A stretch of DNA of 64,000 nt from Acinetobacter sp. NIPH 2100 (GCF_000369805.1 NZ_KB850224.1:248001-312000), one strand, 5' to 3'. Shown: positions 9,216-19,469, counted from the first letter of the stretch. Translations and numbers: made by a program. The notes: generated from the sequence alone by a model not told the origin.

Positions 9216-10604
9216 TTAATCCGTGGTCTCTTTTGGAATCTGCCAAAATACCAATGCGGTAATGATGTTAATACAGCCAAGTGTAATCAAGGTGGCATGG
9301 AAGGCGGTACTGATCGAAGCGGTTGAGAAATGCTGACCAAACAGATTAATCAGTGTACCTGCCAAAGCAACCCCGATACTCATGGAGAGCATCATAATCA
9401 TGGATAAAAAGCTATTGCCGCTGCTAGCATCTTGTTGTGGTAAATCTTTCAGCGTTAGGGTATTCATACCCACAAATTGCAGGGAATTGAGTGTTCCGAA
9501 GATAAATAGGTGTACGACTTTCAGCCACAGCGGTGTCTCGGCCGTCATCAGCGAAAAACTAGCAATGCACAAACCCACCAAAACGGTATTGGTCAGTAGA
9601 AAACGACGATAGCCAACGCGTTGAATTAACGGACGAATAATGGGTTTAGAAAATAATGAACCCAAGACCATGGGAATCATCATTAACCCTGTAATAAAGG
9701 GTTCAAAACCAAAAGCAACTTGTAACATCAATGGCAAGATAAAGGGGATCGCATTACTGCCTAAACGGGCAAAGAAATTCCCCAATACTCCAATCGAGAA
9801 AATTTTGTAGCGGAATAAGCGGCCATGAAACAAGGCATTTTGATGACTATGTGCATGGTAGGCATAAGCTACTGCGGCAACCAATCCTGTGATTAATAAA
9901 CCGAGGCTGACCCAGCGTGAATATTGTGAAGCTGCAATATTTTCAATGCCTAAGGACAAGCCGACCATCGCCACCATCAATAAGATAAAACCACTTAAAT
10001 CGAAGGCTTTGACTGTAGGTTCTTTCTGGTTTGGCATGACTTTGAAGGTCATGATCATTCCCAAGATTCCCATCGGAATGTTAATTAAAAAGATCCAATG
10101 CCAAGTCGTTACCTCAACCAACCAGCCCCCTAAAGTCGGTCCCATGAGCGGCCCGACGAGTCCAGCAAGGCTCATCAAACTCATGGCGGACAGGAATTGG
10201 GAGCGTGGAATCAGCTTTAATAAAGCCAAACGGCCGACAGGCATCAGGAGTGCGCCACCGACACCTTGAATTACGCGGAAAAACAACAGTTGCTCTAGGT
10301 TTTGAGATAAGCCGCATCCTAGTGACGCCAAGCTAAAAATCACCATGGAACTGAGATAGATATTCCGAATTCCGAAACGATCTGCCAGCCAACCACTTAA
10401 AGGGATACAGGCTGCAACAGACAGCACATACGCGACAATGACGCCATGCATTTGCAGTGGATTTTCATTGAGTTGCACTGCCATGGCTGGAATCGCAGTA
10501 TTGACGATAGTGGTGTCCAAGGCTTGCATAAAAAAGCCAATGGAGACCAAGAGCACCAACAATCGAAATTCGGGCTGTACAGCTTGATGGGTTGTCGTTG
10601 TCAT
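9216..10604 (-). CDS. DHA2-type MFS multidrug efflux transporter (MdtD-like)
   Basis: A 462-residue transporter of the major facilitator superfamily with about 14 hydrophobic segments. Diagnostic motifs are LDTTIVNTAIPAM in TM1 (DHA2 motif D1), GWLADRFG between TM2 and TM3 (motif A), RVIQGVGGALLMPVGR (motif B) and GPLMGPTLGGWLVE (motif C, antiporter signature). This places it in the proton/drug antiporter DHA2 group, close to MdtD/EmrB types. No membrane-fusion partner gene lies beside it, so it probably works alone in the inner membrane. The substrate cannot be told from the sequence. Confidence 0.9.
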   Translation of the reverse strand: MTTTTHQAVQPEFRLLVLLVSIGFFMQALDTTIVNTAIPAMAVQLNENPLQMHGVIVAYVLSVAACIPLSGWLADRFGIRNIYLSSMVIFSLASLGCGLSQNLEQLLFFRVIQGVGGALLMPVGRLALLKLIPRSQFLSAMSLMSLAGLVGPLMGPTLGGWLVEVTTWHWIFLINIPMGILGMIMTFKVMPNQKEPTVKAFDLSGFILLMVAMVGLSLGIENIAASQYSRWVSLGLLITGLVAAVAYAYHAHSHQNALFHGRLFRYKIFSIGVLGNFFARLGSNAIPFILPLMLQVAFGFEPFITGLMMIPMVLGSLFSKPIIRPLIQRVGYRRFLLTNTVLVGLCIASFSLMTAETPLWLKVVHLFIFGTLNSLQFVGMNTLTLKDLPQQDASSGNSFLSMIMMLSMSIGVALAGTLINLFGQHFSTASISTAFHATLITLGCINIITALVFWQIPKETTD

Positions 10605-10668
10605 GGGCCGTGACGGATAAAAAGTCAGTTTTAGTGTAATGCAACTGTGCTTGAAATACAGACTAAAA

Positions 10669-10719
10669 TTGTCAAAGAGTGGTCATGAAACTGACATTAA
10701 AGTGTCATCGAATTTGCAT
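10669..10719 (+). promoter_or_regulatory. Pho-box array (five 11-bp units)
   Basis: Five 7-base units are spaced by exactly four bases: TTGTCAA (10669), TGGTCAT (10680), CTGACAT (10691), GTGTCAT (10702) and TTTGCAT (10713). The PhoB consensus is a CTGTCAT-type repeat every 11 bases, so the phasing and the TCAT cores fit well. A -10-like AATACT follows at 10725. The array lies 50-100 bases before the lipoprotein gene. Confidence 0.8.
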
Positions 10720-10768
10720 CACCCAATACTAAATTAGCCATACAACATAAATTGTATGGAATTTGATC

Positions 10769-12556
10769 ATGAAATTTAAGATTTCAGTTTTATTGGCGGC
10801 ATTGCTGTCGGTGGGGTTAGTGGCGTGTAATGATGATAATGACAACGTAACACCAACACCTGAAGTCGTAGAGCCGACGCCAGAAACAATTAAGTTGAGC
10901 TTGTTGGGGCGCTATGAAACCAATATTTTTGCCAAAAGTGCGGCTGAGATTCCAGCTTATGAAGCTGCGACCAAACGTCTATTTGTTGTCAACGCACAGA
11001 AGGGTTTGGTTGATGTGCTAGATGCGTCAAAACCTGAAAAACCAGTCCATATTGCTGAGTTATCCGCACGCACTTATTTGGCTAATTCGGAAGTAAATAG
11101 TGTCGCGGTAAAAAATGGCATTGTTGCACTCGCAGTCCAAGCTGAGAAGAAAACTGATACTGGCATCGTGGTGTTTTTTAACGCCAAGGACTTGAGTTTT
11201 ATCAGTAAAGTCAATGCCGGTGCTTTACCCGACATGTTGACCTTTAGCCCAGACGGTAAAACTGTTTTGGTGGCCAATGAAGCTGAGCCAAATGATGATT
11301 ATTCAGTTGACCCTGAGGGATCAGTCAGTATTATCGATGTCAGTAATATCCAGCAGCCTAAAGCCAGTGTGGCAGACTTTAAGGCATGGAACACACAAAA
11401 GGCAGATTTATTGGCTAAAGGGGTACGTATTTTTGGGCCAAATGCAACTGTCGCTCAAGACTTGGAGCCTGAATATATTACCGTTTCTGCGGACAGCAAA
11501 ACTGCTTGGGTGACACTCCAAGAAAACAATGCGATTGCACGGATTGATATTGCTCAGCAGAAAGTGACCGATATCTATCCATTGGGCTATAAAGATCATG
11601 GTCTCGTTGGCAATGAGCTGGATGTCAGTGATAAAGACAAGAAAATTGACATCAAAACATGGGCTGGCTTAGTGGGTATGTATCAACCTGACTCGATTGC
11701 CAATTATCAAGCCAATGGTCAAACCTATTTGGTCACGGCCAATGAAGGTGATGCGCGGGCATGGTTAAAAGATTCAGATGCATATTTTGGTGGTGATACA
11801 AGCAAAGGCTTTGTGGAAGAAATTCGAGTTAAAGATTTATTTAAGAGCAGTGGCTTTACCACTAAAGTGAAAGATGAGTATCCAGCACACTTGCAGAAAA
11901 TTGCTGTCGGTGTCAAAGGTGCAAGACTCAATGCTGCAGTATTTGGTTATTGTGGTGCAACAGCAACAGATGCAAAAGAATGTCGTGAAGATAACCAATT
12001 AGGTCGTTTAAAAGTGACTTGGACCAAGGGTTACCAAATGCATGCTGATGGTACGCCAAAACTGGATGCAGATGGTTATTTGGTATATGACAAGCTTTAT
12101 GCTTATGGTGCACGCTCATTCAGTATCTGGAATACCCAAGGCCAGATGGTATGGGACTCGGGTAGCGAATTTGAAAAGAAAATAGCCGAACTGTTCCCGA
12201 ATTACTTTAATACTGATCATGAAGAAGTGGCGTTTGATAAACGAAGCGCTGCGAAGGGCCCAGAACCTGAAGGGGTTACTGTAGGTAGCATTGGCAAGAA
12301 AACCTTTGCTTTTATCGGCTTGGAGCGGATGAGTGGCGTTATGGTGTATGACATTACTACACCGAATAAGCCTAAATATATTGAATATTTTACCACGCGT
12401 AACTTTGTTGAAACTGATACTGCCAAGCAGGGGGACTTGGGACCCGAAGGGTTAATTTTTGTTGCGGCGAAAGACTCACCAAATGGCAAGCCTTTATTGG
12501 TGGTCGGCAATGAAGTCAGTGGTTCAACAGCAGTATATCAAGTCAATGTGCAGTAA
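10769..12556 (+). CDS. Choice-of-anchor I family lipoprotein, alkaline phosphatase-like, probable Pho regulon member
   Basis: A 595-residue exported lipoprotein. The signal peptide ends in a lipobox LVAC (cysteine near residue 20), followed by an acidic, Pro-rich linker. The body is a beta-propeller-like protein with repeated blocks such as TFSPDGKTVLVANEAEPNDDY, ITVSADSKTAWVTLQENNAIARID, YLVTANEGDARAW and GPEPEGVTVG, typical of choice-of-anchor I proteins often annotated as alkaline phosphatase. Enzymatic activity is not proven for the family. The start is the ATG at 10769, with GGA eight bases earlier. The five-unit Pho-box array upstream strongly suggests phosphate-starvation control by PhoB, which supports a role in obtaining phosphate from organic sources at the outer membrane. 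Confidence 0.85.
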   Translation: MKFKISVLLAALLSVGLVACNDDNDNVTPTPEVVEPTPETIKLSLLGRYETNIFAKSAAEIPAYEAATKRLFVVNAQKGLVDVLDASKPEKPVHIAELSARTYLANSEVNSVAVKNGIVALAVQAEKKTDTGIVVFFNAKDLSFISKVNAGALPDMLTFSPDGKTVLVANEAEPNDDYSVDPEGSVSIIDVSNIQQPKASVADFKAWNTQKADLLAKGVRIFGPNATVAQDLEPEYITVSADSKTAWVTLQENNAIARIDIAQQKVTDIYPLGYKDHGLVGNELDVSDKDKKIDIKTWAGLVGMYQPDSIANYQANGQTYLVTANEGDARAWLKDSDAYFGGDTSKGFVEEIRVKDLFKSSGFTTKVKDEYPAHLQKIAVGVKGARLNAAVFGYCGATATDAKECREDNQLGRLKVTWTKGYQMHADGTPKLDADGYLVYDKLYAYGARSFSIWNTQGQMVWDSGSEFEKKIAELFPNYFNTDHEEVAFDKRSAAKGPEPEGVTVGSIGKKTFAFIGLERMSGVMVYDITTPNKPKYIEYFTTRNFVETDTAKQGDLGPEGLIFVAAKDSPNGKPLLVVGNEVSGSTAVYQVNVQ

Positions 12557-12567
12557 GTGTTAGCCAT

Positions 12568-12598
12568 AAAAAAGCGGATCGATCTGATCCGCTTTTTT
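12568..12598. terminator. Bidirectional terminator
   Basis: GCGGATC (12574) pairs with GATCCGC (12586) and is flanked by A and T runs on both sides. It can end both the lipoprotein gene and the convergent LOG-family gene. Confidence 0.85.
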
Positions 12599-12609
12599 AT
12601 TTCGATGCT

Positions 12610-13236
12610 TTACACTTCGATATGAGTTGGAGCATTTAAGTTTTTAATGACATTTGAAATCTGTTCAGGCGTTTCGCAAATAATCACTTTGGCGCGATGC
12701 TGCGGTGGCAAGAAGCCTTCTTCCACAGCATGATCCAGTTGTGCAATCAATGCATCATAAAAACGGTTCACGTTATAAATAATCATCGGTTTTTGGTGTT
12801 GATTGAGCTGTCCCCAAGTGGCAATTTCCAGAATTTCTTCAAAGGTACCTAGACCACCTGGTAGGGCAATAAACGCACTGGCACGTTCAGCCATCAGGGC
12901 TTTGCGTTCATGCATGCTACTGACGATATGCAGCTCGGTCAGTTTATGGTGAGCAATTTCGTAATCCAGCATGAATTCAGGAATCACGCCGACCACTTCA
13001 CCACTATGTTCAAGTACGGTATCAGCCACTTGTCCCATCAGACCAATACTGGCTCCGCCATAGACAATACCAAAACCTTGGTTGGCAATATGCTGGGCAA
13101 GTTCAATGGCTTTGTCTCGGTAAATCGGCTTGTTACCTGTACGTGAACCGCAATATAACGCAATAAGAGATTGGGTGGTTTTTATGGGAGTAGGAGTAAT
13201 GCTTCTTGTCTCTGTCATTCTTAATACACTATTCAT
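12610..13236 (-). CDS. LOG family protein (nucleoside monophosphate phosphoribohydrolase-like)
   Basis: A 208-residue Rossmann-fold protein of the LOG (lysine decarboxylase-like) family. The hallmark PGGLGTFEE, which binds phosphate and carries the catalytic Glu, is present at about residues 126-134. The other conserved block is GIVYGGASIGLMGQVAD. Characterised relatives release the base from cytokinin nucleotides or from AMP-like nucleotides (PpnN group); the bacterial role is usually nucleotide turnover. A start at the internal ATG (13218) is also possible. It is transcribed alone and divergently from the TerC gene. Confidence 0.88.
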   Translation of the reverse strand: MNSVLRMTETRSITPTPIKTTQSLIALYCGSRTGNKPIYRDKAIELAQHIANQGFGIVYGGASIGLMGQVADTVLEHSGEVVGVIPEFMLDYEIAHHKLTELHIVSSMHERKALMAERASAFIALPGGLGTFEEILEIATWGQLNQHQKPMIIYNVNRFYDALIAQLDHAVEEGFLPPQHRAKVIICETPEQISNVIKNLNAPTHIEV

Positions 13237-13397
13237 TCGTTTATTTTCACCTTATCATTTTCACTGTGCTTGTCTAGGCTAAATGAGGTTTGTGACAGTT
13301 TTATGCACACTTTACATACAAAGCTATTTTGTAACGCTTAGAAAGAATTTGAAAACATCATCCACATAAAAAGGGTGAATTTCACTGAAATCTTGCC

Positions 13398-13403
13398 TAT
13401 ACT
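13398..13403 (+). promoter_or_regulatory. Probable -10 box upstream of the TerC gene
   Basis: TATACT, a near-consensus -10 hexamer, lies in the 325-base gap between the LOG and TerC genes. No good -35 hexamer stands 17 bases before it. The transcript would start about 30 bases before the small upstream frame at 13434. Confidence 0.4.
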
Positions 13404-13433
13404 AAAAATCCTTTTATTAATCTATGTACCTCT

Positions 13434-13565
13434 ATGAGTAGTGGTTGTTGTCGCTCCGCATTGTTCTATTTTCCTAAAAAAAATGTTTTGGCTATTTGTG
13501 CCGACCTTTTAAAATCTCAACTTCATAACAATATTGCTGATTTTGCAGAGGAGTCACCTCAATGA
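13434..13565 (+). CDS. Possible 43-residue leader peptide overlapping the TerC start
   Basis: A 43-codon frame runs from ATG 13434 to a TGA that overlaps the ATG of the TerC gene as ATGA. Its product begins [17 protein letters not shown] and is Cys-rich at the start. No strong Shine-Dalgarno precedes it, while the TerC start has its own AGGAG at good spacing inside this frame. The exact start/stop overlap suggests translational coupling, but it may be chance. Confidence 0.3.
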   Translation: MSSGCCRSALFYFPKKNVLAICADLLKSQLHNNIADFAEESPQ

Positions 13566-15139
13566 TTCTGGAATGGATGTCAGATCCTGCTGCTTGGGTT
13601 GGCTTAGCCACATTGGTGGTGCTTGAAATTGTACTGGGTATTGATAACCTTGTTTTTATTGCAATTTTGGCAGAAAAATTACCTCCAGAACAACGTAATG
13701 CAGCTCGTAGAGTTGGTTTGATTCTCGCCTTACTGATGCGTTTGGGATTGCTTGCGGCAATTGCATGGGTCGTGACATTAACTGAACCATTGTTTCATAT
13801 TTTCGATCATGCTTTTTCTGGTCGTGACCTGATTCTACTGTTTGGTGGTGTGTTCTTATTATTTAAAGGCACCATGGAACTGCATGAGCGAATTGAGGGT
13901 CATCAAACACTGAAAGAAGAAAATCCAGTGCATGCTACTTTCTGGATGGTTATTGTTCAGATTGTAGTTTTGGATGCCGTCTTTTCTTTAGATAGTGTGA
14001 TTACTGCGGTTGGCATGGTGAAGCATCAAAGTGTAATGATGCTGGCAATGATTATTGCTGTTGGTATCATGCTTTGGGCATCAAAACCACTGATGGACTT
14101 TGTCAATAAGCATCCAACCGTGGTGATTCTATGTCTTGGCTTCCTGATGATGATTGGTTTCTCATTGGTGGTTGAAGGCTTTGGTTTCCATATTCCGAAA
14201 GGTTATTTGTACGCTGCGATTGGTTTCTCGGTGTTGGTGGAAATGATCAATCAGACCATGCGCCGTAACCAAGAGAAATTGGTCACGACCACTGATTTAC
14301 GTTATCGCACCGCCTCAGCCGTACTGCGTATGTTGGGCAGTAAAGGCAATGGTAATGAAGACAAAGAAGCAGAAGATGTTTTAGCGACTCAAGCTTATGC
14401 CAAAGAAGTCTTTGATGAAGACAATGGGGTATATCACAGTGTCTTGGTACAAGGTGTGCTTGGTTTATCAGAGCGTCCAGTCAAGTCGGTGATGACGCCA
14501 CGTCCAGAATTGGAATGGTTAGATCTCGATGATGATCCTGCTGAGTTGAAAGAACGTTTAATGGCAATGACCCATTCACGTTTGATCATTGCGCGGGGTG
14601 AGTTGGATAATATTGAAGGTATTGTACTCACTCATAAAGTGTTGAATGAATACATCGAAACAGGTGCGATTGATTTCAGTAAGCACTTACGTGAACCTGT
14701 GATTGTGCATGAGAATGCGCAAGTGTTGATGGTGATGGAGCAATTACGTCAAGCACCGTTGCAAATGGCAATCGTATTGAACGAATATGGTTCGATTGAA
14801 GGGATTGCCACGCCGATTGACATGCTAGAAGCGATTGCAGGTGAATTCCCAGATGAAGACGAATTGGAAGCAACAGCGGAAAGTCTAGATGACGGTTCGA
14901 TGTTGCTGGAAGGCTCAACTGATATTCGCCATGTGTCTTTGTTATTGGGCAAAGATTTGGTCGATGAAAGTGAAGAATACTCAACTTTGTCGGGCTATAT
15001 CCTGTTCCATCTCGGTCGTTTACCTGAAAATGGTGACATGATTGAAGTGGACGGCTATCGCTTTGAAGTGGTCACCATGGATGGGCACAAAATTGAAAAA
15101 GTGCGCATTCTTGCCAAAGAAAAGTCTGTCGAGAAATAA
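13562..15139 (+). CDS. TerC family membrane protein with CBS and CorC_HlyC domains (YoaE-like)
   Basis: A 525-residue protein in three parts. Residues 1-230 are a TerC-type integral membrane domain with [20 protein letters not shown] and [16 protein letters not shown], the paired acidic motifs of the family. Residues about 300-430 are a CBS pair ([19 protein letters not shown], and [29 protein letters not shown]). Residues about 440-520 are a transporter-associated CorC_HlyC domain. TerC proteins are linked to metal-ion handling, notably manganese efflux during metalation of exported proteins; the CBS part suggests nucleotide control. The start has AGGAG nine bases upstream. Confidence 0.92.
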   Translation: MILEWMSDPAAWVGLATLVVLEIVLGIDNLVFIAILAEKLPPEQRNAARRVGLILALLMRLGLLAAIAWVVTLTEPLFHIFDHAFSGRDLILLFGGVFLLFKGTMELHERIEGHQTLKEENPVHATFWMVIVQIVVLDAVFSLDSVITAVGMVKHQSVMMLAMIIAVGIMLWASKPLMDFVNKHPTVVILCLGFLMMIGFSLVVEGFGFHIPKGYLYAAIGFSVLVEMINQTMRRNQEKLVTTTDLRYRTASAVLRMLGSKGNGNEDKEAEDVLATQAYAKEVFDEDNGVYHSVLVQGVLGLSERPVKSVMTPRPELEWLDLDDDPAELKERLMAMTHSRLIIARGELDNIEGIVLTHKVLNEYIETGAIDFSKHLREPVIVHENAQVLMVMEQLRQAPLQMAIVLNEYGSIEGIATPIDMLEAIAGEFPDEDELEATAESLDDGSMLLEGSTDIRHVSLLLGKDLVDESEEYSTLSGYILFHLGRLPENGDMIEVDGYRFEVVTMDGHKIEKVRILAKEKSVEK

Positions 15140-15157
15140 CTAAGCTGTATTATTCTG

Positions 15158-15211
15158 AATAGCCTTGAGTTTGACCGTTGTGATGTAATGGTTGTACTCG
15201 GGCTATTTTTA
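15158..15211 (+). terminator. Probable terminator after the TerC gene
   Basis: AATAGCC (15158) pairs with GGCTATT (15201), an outer GAGT/ACTC pairing lies next to it, and an inner smaller stem fills the long loop. A T-rich run follows. The loop is larger than usual, hence moderate confidence. Confidence 0.5.
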
Positions 15212-15225
15212 TTTGAGAATTCAAA

Positions 15226-15696
15226 ATGATTCTGTCAAAGAATTGTCCTTGCGGACATGGCTCCTATGCTGAATGTTGTCAGCCCTTGCATATGCAACAA
15301 CAGACGGCTCAAAGTGCAGAGCAACTGATGCGCTCGCGTTATAGTGCCTTTGCATTGCAGCAGATTGACTATATTTTGCAAACCACAGCTTTGGGGCAGC
15401 AGACTTTGTTGGATCGTGCAGCGATTGCCGATTGGAGTCAATCGAATCAATGGTTGAAACTAGAAGTGGTGCAGCATCAACCCAAGCTGGATAAAACCCA
15501 TGCGCTGGTTGAGTTTAAGGCACATTATCATGATGGCAAACAAGCACATATTCATCATGAAATTTCACATTTTGTGTTGCATCAGCAGCAATGGTATTTC
15601 CTTGATCCGACTTTAGACATGCAGATCACCATGAAACAACCGTGTATTTGTGGCTCGGGGAAAAAATTTAAACAATGTTGTGCACAATTCATCTAA
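15226..15696 (+). CDS. ychJ: YchJ family protein with two SEC-C zinc motifs
   Basis: A 156-residue protein with zinc-binding SEC-C motifs at both ends: CPCGHGSYAECC (residues 6-17) and CICGSGKKFKQCC (about 140-152). Between them is the YchJ middle domain with MRSRYSAFALQQIDYILQTT, an NTF2-like fold. Length matches E. coli YchJ (152 residues). The function of the family is unknown; SEC-C motifs are otherwise seen in SecA and in chaperone-binding contexts. It follows the TerC gene after a terminator-like hairpin and may be transcribed separately. Confidence 0.9.
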   Translation: MILSKNCPCGHGSYAECCQPLHMQQQTAQSAEQLMRSRYSAFALQQIDYILQTTALGQQTLLDRAAIADWSQSNQWLKLEVVQHQPKLDKTHALVEFKAHYHDGKQAHIHHEISHFVLHQQQWYFLDPTLDMQITMKQPCICGSGKKFKQCCAQFI

Positions 15697-15748
15697 GTTT
15701 GTCTTAGAATAGCGCACACTTTTACGCCTGATTTAGGGATGTAGGCAG

Positions 15749-16393
15749 ATGTTACTCACCGTGATTTATATTATTGCTATTACTGCGGAAGCGATGACAG
15801 GTGCATTGTCAGCAGGTCGACGCAGTATGGACTGGTTTGGTGTGGTGCTGATTGCCTGTGTGACGGCTTTAGGCGGTGGTTCCGTTCGCGATGTGCTGCT
15901 CGGGCATTATCCTTTGACTTGGGTCAAACATCCTGAATATTTGGTTTTGACCTGTATTGCAGCCTTTGTCACCATCATTATTGCCAAATGGATGCGTCAT
16001 CTGCGCAACATCTTCTTGGTACTGGATGCCTTAGGTTTAATTGGCTTCACCATCATTGGTTGTCAGATTGCTTTGTCGATGGGACATGGTTTTGTGGTGT
16101 CTGCGGTGGCAGGGGTCTTAACAGGCGTGTCGGGTGGTATTCTGCGCGATATTCTATGTAATGATGTGCCTTTGGTATTCCGTCGTGAATTGTATGCCAG
16201 TATTTCTTTTGTTGCCGTGATTTGTTATTGGGTGTGTTTGGAAGTTGGTTTGCCGCACGATCTCACCGTGATTTTTACGTTGGTGTTCGGTTTTACCTTA
16301 CGTTTAATCGCAATTTATTTTGGTTTGGAAATGCCAAAATTTATTTATAAGGAAGATGATGCTGAGTCTGCTTCCTCAACAGACGAGCATTGA
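15749..16393 (+). CDS. TRIC channel family protein (UPF0126)
   Basis: A 214-residue membrane protein with about seven helices and the internal duplication typical of prokaryotic TRIC (trimeric intracellular cation) channels. The two repeats carry the glycine-hinge motifs ALGGGSVRDVLLG (about residue 46) and VSGGILRDILCNDVP (about 130). Relatives form trimeric monovalent-cation channels; the role in bacteria is unclear. The C-terminus is a short acidic tail. It starts about 50 bases after ychJ with no intervening terminator, so the two may share a transcript. Confidence 0.88.
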   Translation: MLLTVIYIIAITAEAMTGALSAGRRSMDWFGVVLIACVTALGGGSVRDVLLGHYPLTWVKHPEYLVLTCIAAFVTIIIAKWMRHLRNIFLVLDALGLIGFTIIGCQIALSMGHGFVVSAVAGVLTGVSGGILRDILCNDVPLVFRRELYASISFVAVICYWVCLEVGLPHDLTVIFTLVFGFTLRLIAIYFGLEMPKFIYKEDDAESASSTDEH

Positions 16394-16495
16394 TTGGAAA
16401 GCATGCCTGCAATTTATTTTATTGAAGGTTTTTAATGCCTTCTAAGAATTATTTATCTTAAATATGATAGCTTTTATACGATTATTAAATTAAAA

Positions 16496-17134
16496 ATGAA
16501 TCTTTTATCTGTGCAAGAAATGACTCCCGACGTGATGGAGTTAGATGTAAGTGAACAAATAAAAACAGGACTTAATTATTGTCTAGGGCGTAATGGAGCC
16601 GTTCAGAATCTCTTGTTGGGTCGAAATTGGTTATGGATTGCGGCTACCTATAATCAGTCACTTGTTGCTGAATATAATTGGGCTTCAACTTGGATGGCGC
16701 AACCCATCTATAATGAAAACGACATGATCTATACTGAAGAGCTTGAGGCACTTGCTGAACAAGGTAATGCTGCGGCTTTATATTTGTTAGGTGTTTACCA
16801 TTCAGGTTCTAATGAAGATGAACATTTGGATATTGATCTTGCATTAAAATATTATGAGAAAGCCGTACAGCAGCAGTTTCCGCCTGCTATTAATAATCTT
16901 GCAGATAAATATGAAAATGGTACTGGCGTTGCAAAAAATTTAAAAATAGCCTTTGAGTTTTATTCTGCCGCTGCTAATCATGCAATTGCAGCATCTCAGT
17001 TTAGCTTGGGTCTTTTTTATTTAAAGGGGCTTTATGTTGAAAAAGATGACGAATTAGCTAGGAAGTGGTTAAAAAAGGCAGAGAAAAATGGCTGGTTTCC
17101 AGCATCAGAAATTCTATTGAATATGTTGCATTAA
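16496..17134 (+). CDS. Sel1-like repeat protein
   Basis: A 212-residue protein with three Sel1/TPR-like units from about residue 80: NAAALYLLGVYHSGSNEDE, FPPAINNLADKYENGTGVAKN and IAASQFSLGLFYLKGLYVEKDD. No signal peptide is visible, so it is probably cytoplasmic. Sel1 repeats are protein-interaction scaffolds and the specific partner is unknown. There is no clear Shine-Dalgarno before the ATG; the codon use is somewhat more A+T-rich than in the neighbouring genes. It stands between the TRIC gene and parC. Confidence 0.8.
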   Translation: MNLLSVQEMTPDVMELDVSEQIKTGLNYCLGRNGAVQNLLLGRNWLWIAATYNQSLVAEYNWASTWMAQPIYNENDMIYTEELEALAEQGNAAALYLLGVYHSGSNEDEHLDIDLALKYYEKAVQQQFPPAINNLADKYENGTGVAKNLKIAFEFYSAAANHAIAASQFSLGLFYLKGLYVEKDDELARKWLKKAEKNGWFPASEILLNMLH

Positions 17135-17249
17135 GCTTAACAAGACACCATTTGACGTTTAAACAACAACAAGGGCTTGTCACAACGCCTGCATCCACAT
17201 AGCATACAAAGCATTGACGATAATAAATGATTTTGGATGACTCGCTGAA

Positions 17250-19469
17250 ATGACCAGCCTTGCACATCATGCAACAGAAAACCGTTCCGTAGCCGAATTC
17301 ACTGAGCAGGCTTACCTGAACTATGCCATGTACGTGATTATGGATCGTGCATTGCCCCATATCAGTGATGGCTTAAAACCCGTACAGCGCCGTATTGTTT
17401 ATGCGATGAGTGAGCTCGGCTTAAAATCGACAGGCAAACCGAAAAAATCGGCACGTACCGTCGGTGACGTACTCGGTAAATACCACCCACACGGTGACTC
17501 AGCATGTTATGAAGCGATGGTGTTGATGGCACAGCCATTTAGCTATCGCTATCCATTGGTTGAGGGTCAAGGTAACTGGGGTTCCCCAGATGATCCAAAG
17601 TCATTTGCGGCAATGCGTTATACCGAAGCCAAATTGTCAGCGTATAGTGAGTTATTGCTGAGTGAACTTGGACAAGGTACCAGCGAATGGCAAGATAACT
17701 TTGATGGCTCGATGAAAGAGCCAATCACTTTACCTGCACGTATTCCCAATATTCTGTTGAATGGTACAACCGGGATTGCGGTGGGGATGGCGACCGATAT
17801 CCCGCCACACAATTTACGTGAAGTGGTGAAGGGCACGATTGCGCTGATTCGTAATCCTGAAACCACAGATGAAAAATTAGCAGAGTATATTCCTGCACCA
17901 GATTTACCAACCAAAGCTGAAATTATTACTCCGCCTGAAGAATTACTGAAAATTCAAACCACAGGTCGCGGTAGTTATCGCGTTCGAGCAGTGTATACGG
18001 TTGAAAAAAATGAAATCGTGATTAGCGAATTGCCGTATCAGGTTTCAGGTTCTAAAGTTGTGACTCAAATTGCCGATCAAATGATTGCGAAGAAGTTACC
18101 TTTGGTTGCGGATATTCGAGATGAATCTGATCATCGAAATCCAACACGTTTGGTGATTGTACTTCGCTCGAACCGTGTCGATGCAGAAACGGTAATGAGC
18201 CACTTATTTGCCACCACAGATTTAGAATCTAGCTATCGTGTCAATCTGAATATGATTGGGGCAGATGGCCGTCCACAGGTGAAATCAATTCGCCGAATTT
18301 TGTTAGAGTGGATTGAGATTCGTAAGCAAACCGTGACCCGTCGTTTGCAATATCACTTAACCAAAATTGAAAAACGTTTACATATCTTGGCGGGTCTTTT
18401 AATTGCCTACTTAGATATTGATACCGTGATTCGGATTATTCGCGAAGAAGACCAACCAAAACCTGTATTGATGCAGCATTTTGGGATTGATGATATTCAA
18501 GCTGAAGCGATTCTAGAACTTAAGCTGCGCCATCTAGCCAAGCTTGAAGAAATGGAAATTCGTCGTGAGCAAGAGGAATTGGAGGCGAAAGCAGCCATTA
18601 TCCGTGAGCAATTGGCAAATCCTGAATCATTGAAAAATCTTATTATTGGCGAGTTAAAAGAAGACGCGAAAAAGTTCGGTGATGATCGCCGTTCACCAAT
18701 CGTTGTACGCGCAGATGCAGTACAGATTAAAGAACAAGATTTGTTGCCTGCTGAAACGGTAACGGTTGTTCTGTCAGAAGCAGGGTGGGTGCGTGCAGCC
18801 AAAGGTGGTGATGTCGATGCTGCGAATCTTAACTTCCGAGCGGGTGACCAGTATTTAAGTCATGCTGTGGGTAAAACCAATCAACGGGTGTATTTCTTGG
18901 ATCAAACAGGGCGTAGTTATGCCTTGCCAATTAGCAGTCTACCTTCGGCACGAGGTTTAGGAGAACCGCTCAGTTCAAAACTATCACCTGCCAGTGGTGT
19001 TTCCTTCACCCAAGTGTTTATTGACGACGATAACAAGGAATTATTGGTCGCCAGTTCAAAGGGTTATGGCTTTAAAACGCAAGCTGCTCAGTTAGATACC
19101 AATGCGAAAGCAGGTAAAGCATTTTTAAGCGTGGCAGATAAAGCATTTGCTTTACCATTGCTGCCAATTCAGCAAGCAACCCATGTTGCCATTCTGAGTT
19201 CATCAGGGCGGTTACTGATTCTTGATTTAGCAGAACTTCCAGTGCTGAATAAAGGTAAAGGTAACAAGTTGATACAACTTGATGAAAAAGAGCAAATTTT
19301 ATCCATGACAACCTTGACGTTAGATGAAATAATCCAAGTCGCTGCAGGACAACAGCATCTAAAACTGAAAGGGGAAGATCTCCAAAAATATCTAGGAAAA
19401 AGAGCAACAAAGGGGCAACTTTTACCACGCGGATATCAAAAAGCAAATAGACTCTTCATTCAGAGATAA
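17250..19469 (+). CDS. parC: DNA topoisomerase IV subunit A (ParC)
   Basis: A 739-residue type IIA topoisomerase subunit that decatenates daughter chromosomes together with ParE. The N-terminal winged-helix/tower region contains the catalytic Tyr124 in [11 protein letters not shown]. The quinolone-resistance region [11 protein letters not shown] keeps Ser84 and Glu88, the susceptible residues, so no ParC fluoroquinolone mutation is seen here. A coiled coil lies around residues 350-480, and a C-terminal beta-pinwheel domain follows from about 500. Length is normal. parE is not in the window, as usual in Acinetobacter. Confidence 0.97.
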   Translation: MTSLAHHATENRSVAEFTEQAYLNYAMYVIMDRALPHISDGLKPVQRRIVYAMSELGLKSTGKPKKSARTVGDVLGKYHPHGDSACYEAMVLMAQPFSYRYPLVEGQGNWGSPDDPKSFAAMRYTEAKLSAYSELLLSELGQGTSEWQDNFDGSMKEPITLPARIPNILLNGTTGIAVGMATDIPPHNLREVVKGTIALIRNPETTDEKLAEYIPAPDLPTKAEIITPPEELLKIQTTGRGSYRVRAVYTVEKNEIVISELPYQVSGSKVVTQIADQMIAKKLPLVADIRDESDHRNPTRLVIVLRSNRVDAETVMSHLFATTDLESSYRVNLNMIGADGRPQVKSIRRILLEWIEIRKQTVTRRLQYHLTKIEKRLHILAGLLIAYLDIDTVIRIIREEDQPKPVLMQHFGIDDIQAEAILELKLRHLAKLEEMEIRREQEELEAKAAIIREQLANPESLKNLIIGELKEDAKKFGDDRRSPIVVRADAVQIKEQDLLPAETVTVVLSEAGWVRAAKGGDVDAANLNFRAGDQYLSHAVGKTNQRVYFLDQTGRSYALPISSLPSARGLGEPLSSKLSPASGVSFTQVFIDDDNKELLVASSKGYGFKTQAAQLDTNAKAGKAFLSVADKAFALPLLPIQQATHVAILSSSGRLLILDLAELPVLNKGKGNKLIQLDEKEQILSMTTLTLDEIIQVAAGQQHLKLKGEDLQKYLGKRATKGQLLPRGYQKANRLFIQR

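Noticed and set aside
13237..13561. yybP-ykoY manganese riboswitch before the TerC gene
   Set aside because: TerC genes sometimes have one, but I cannot find its conserved core in this gap.
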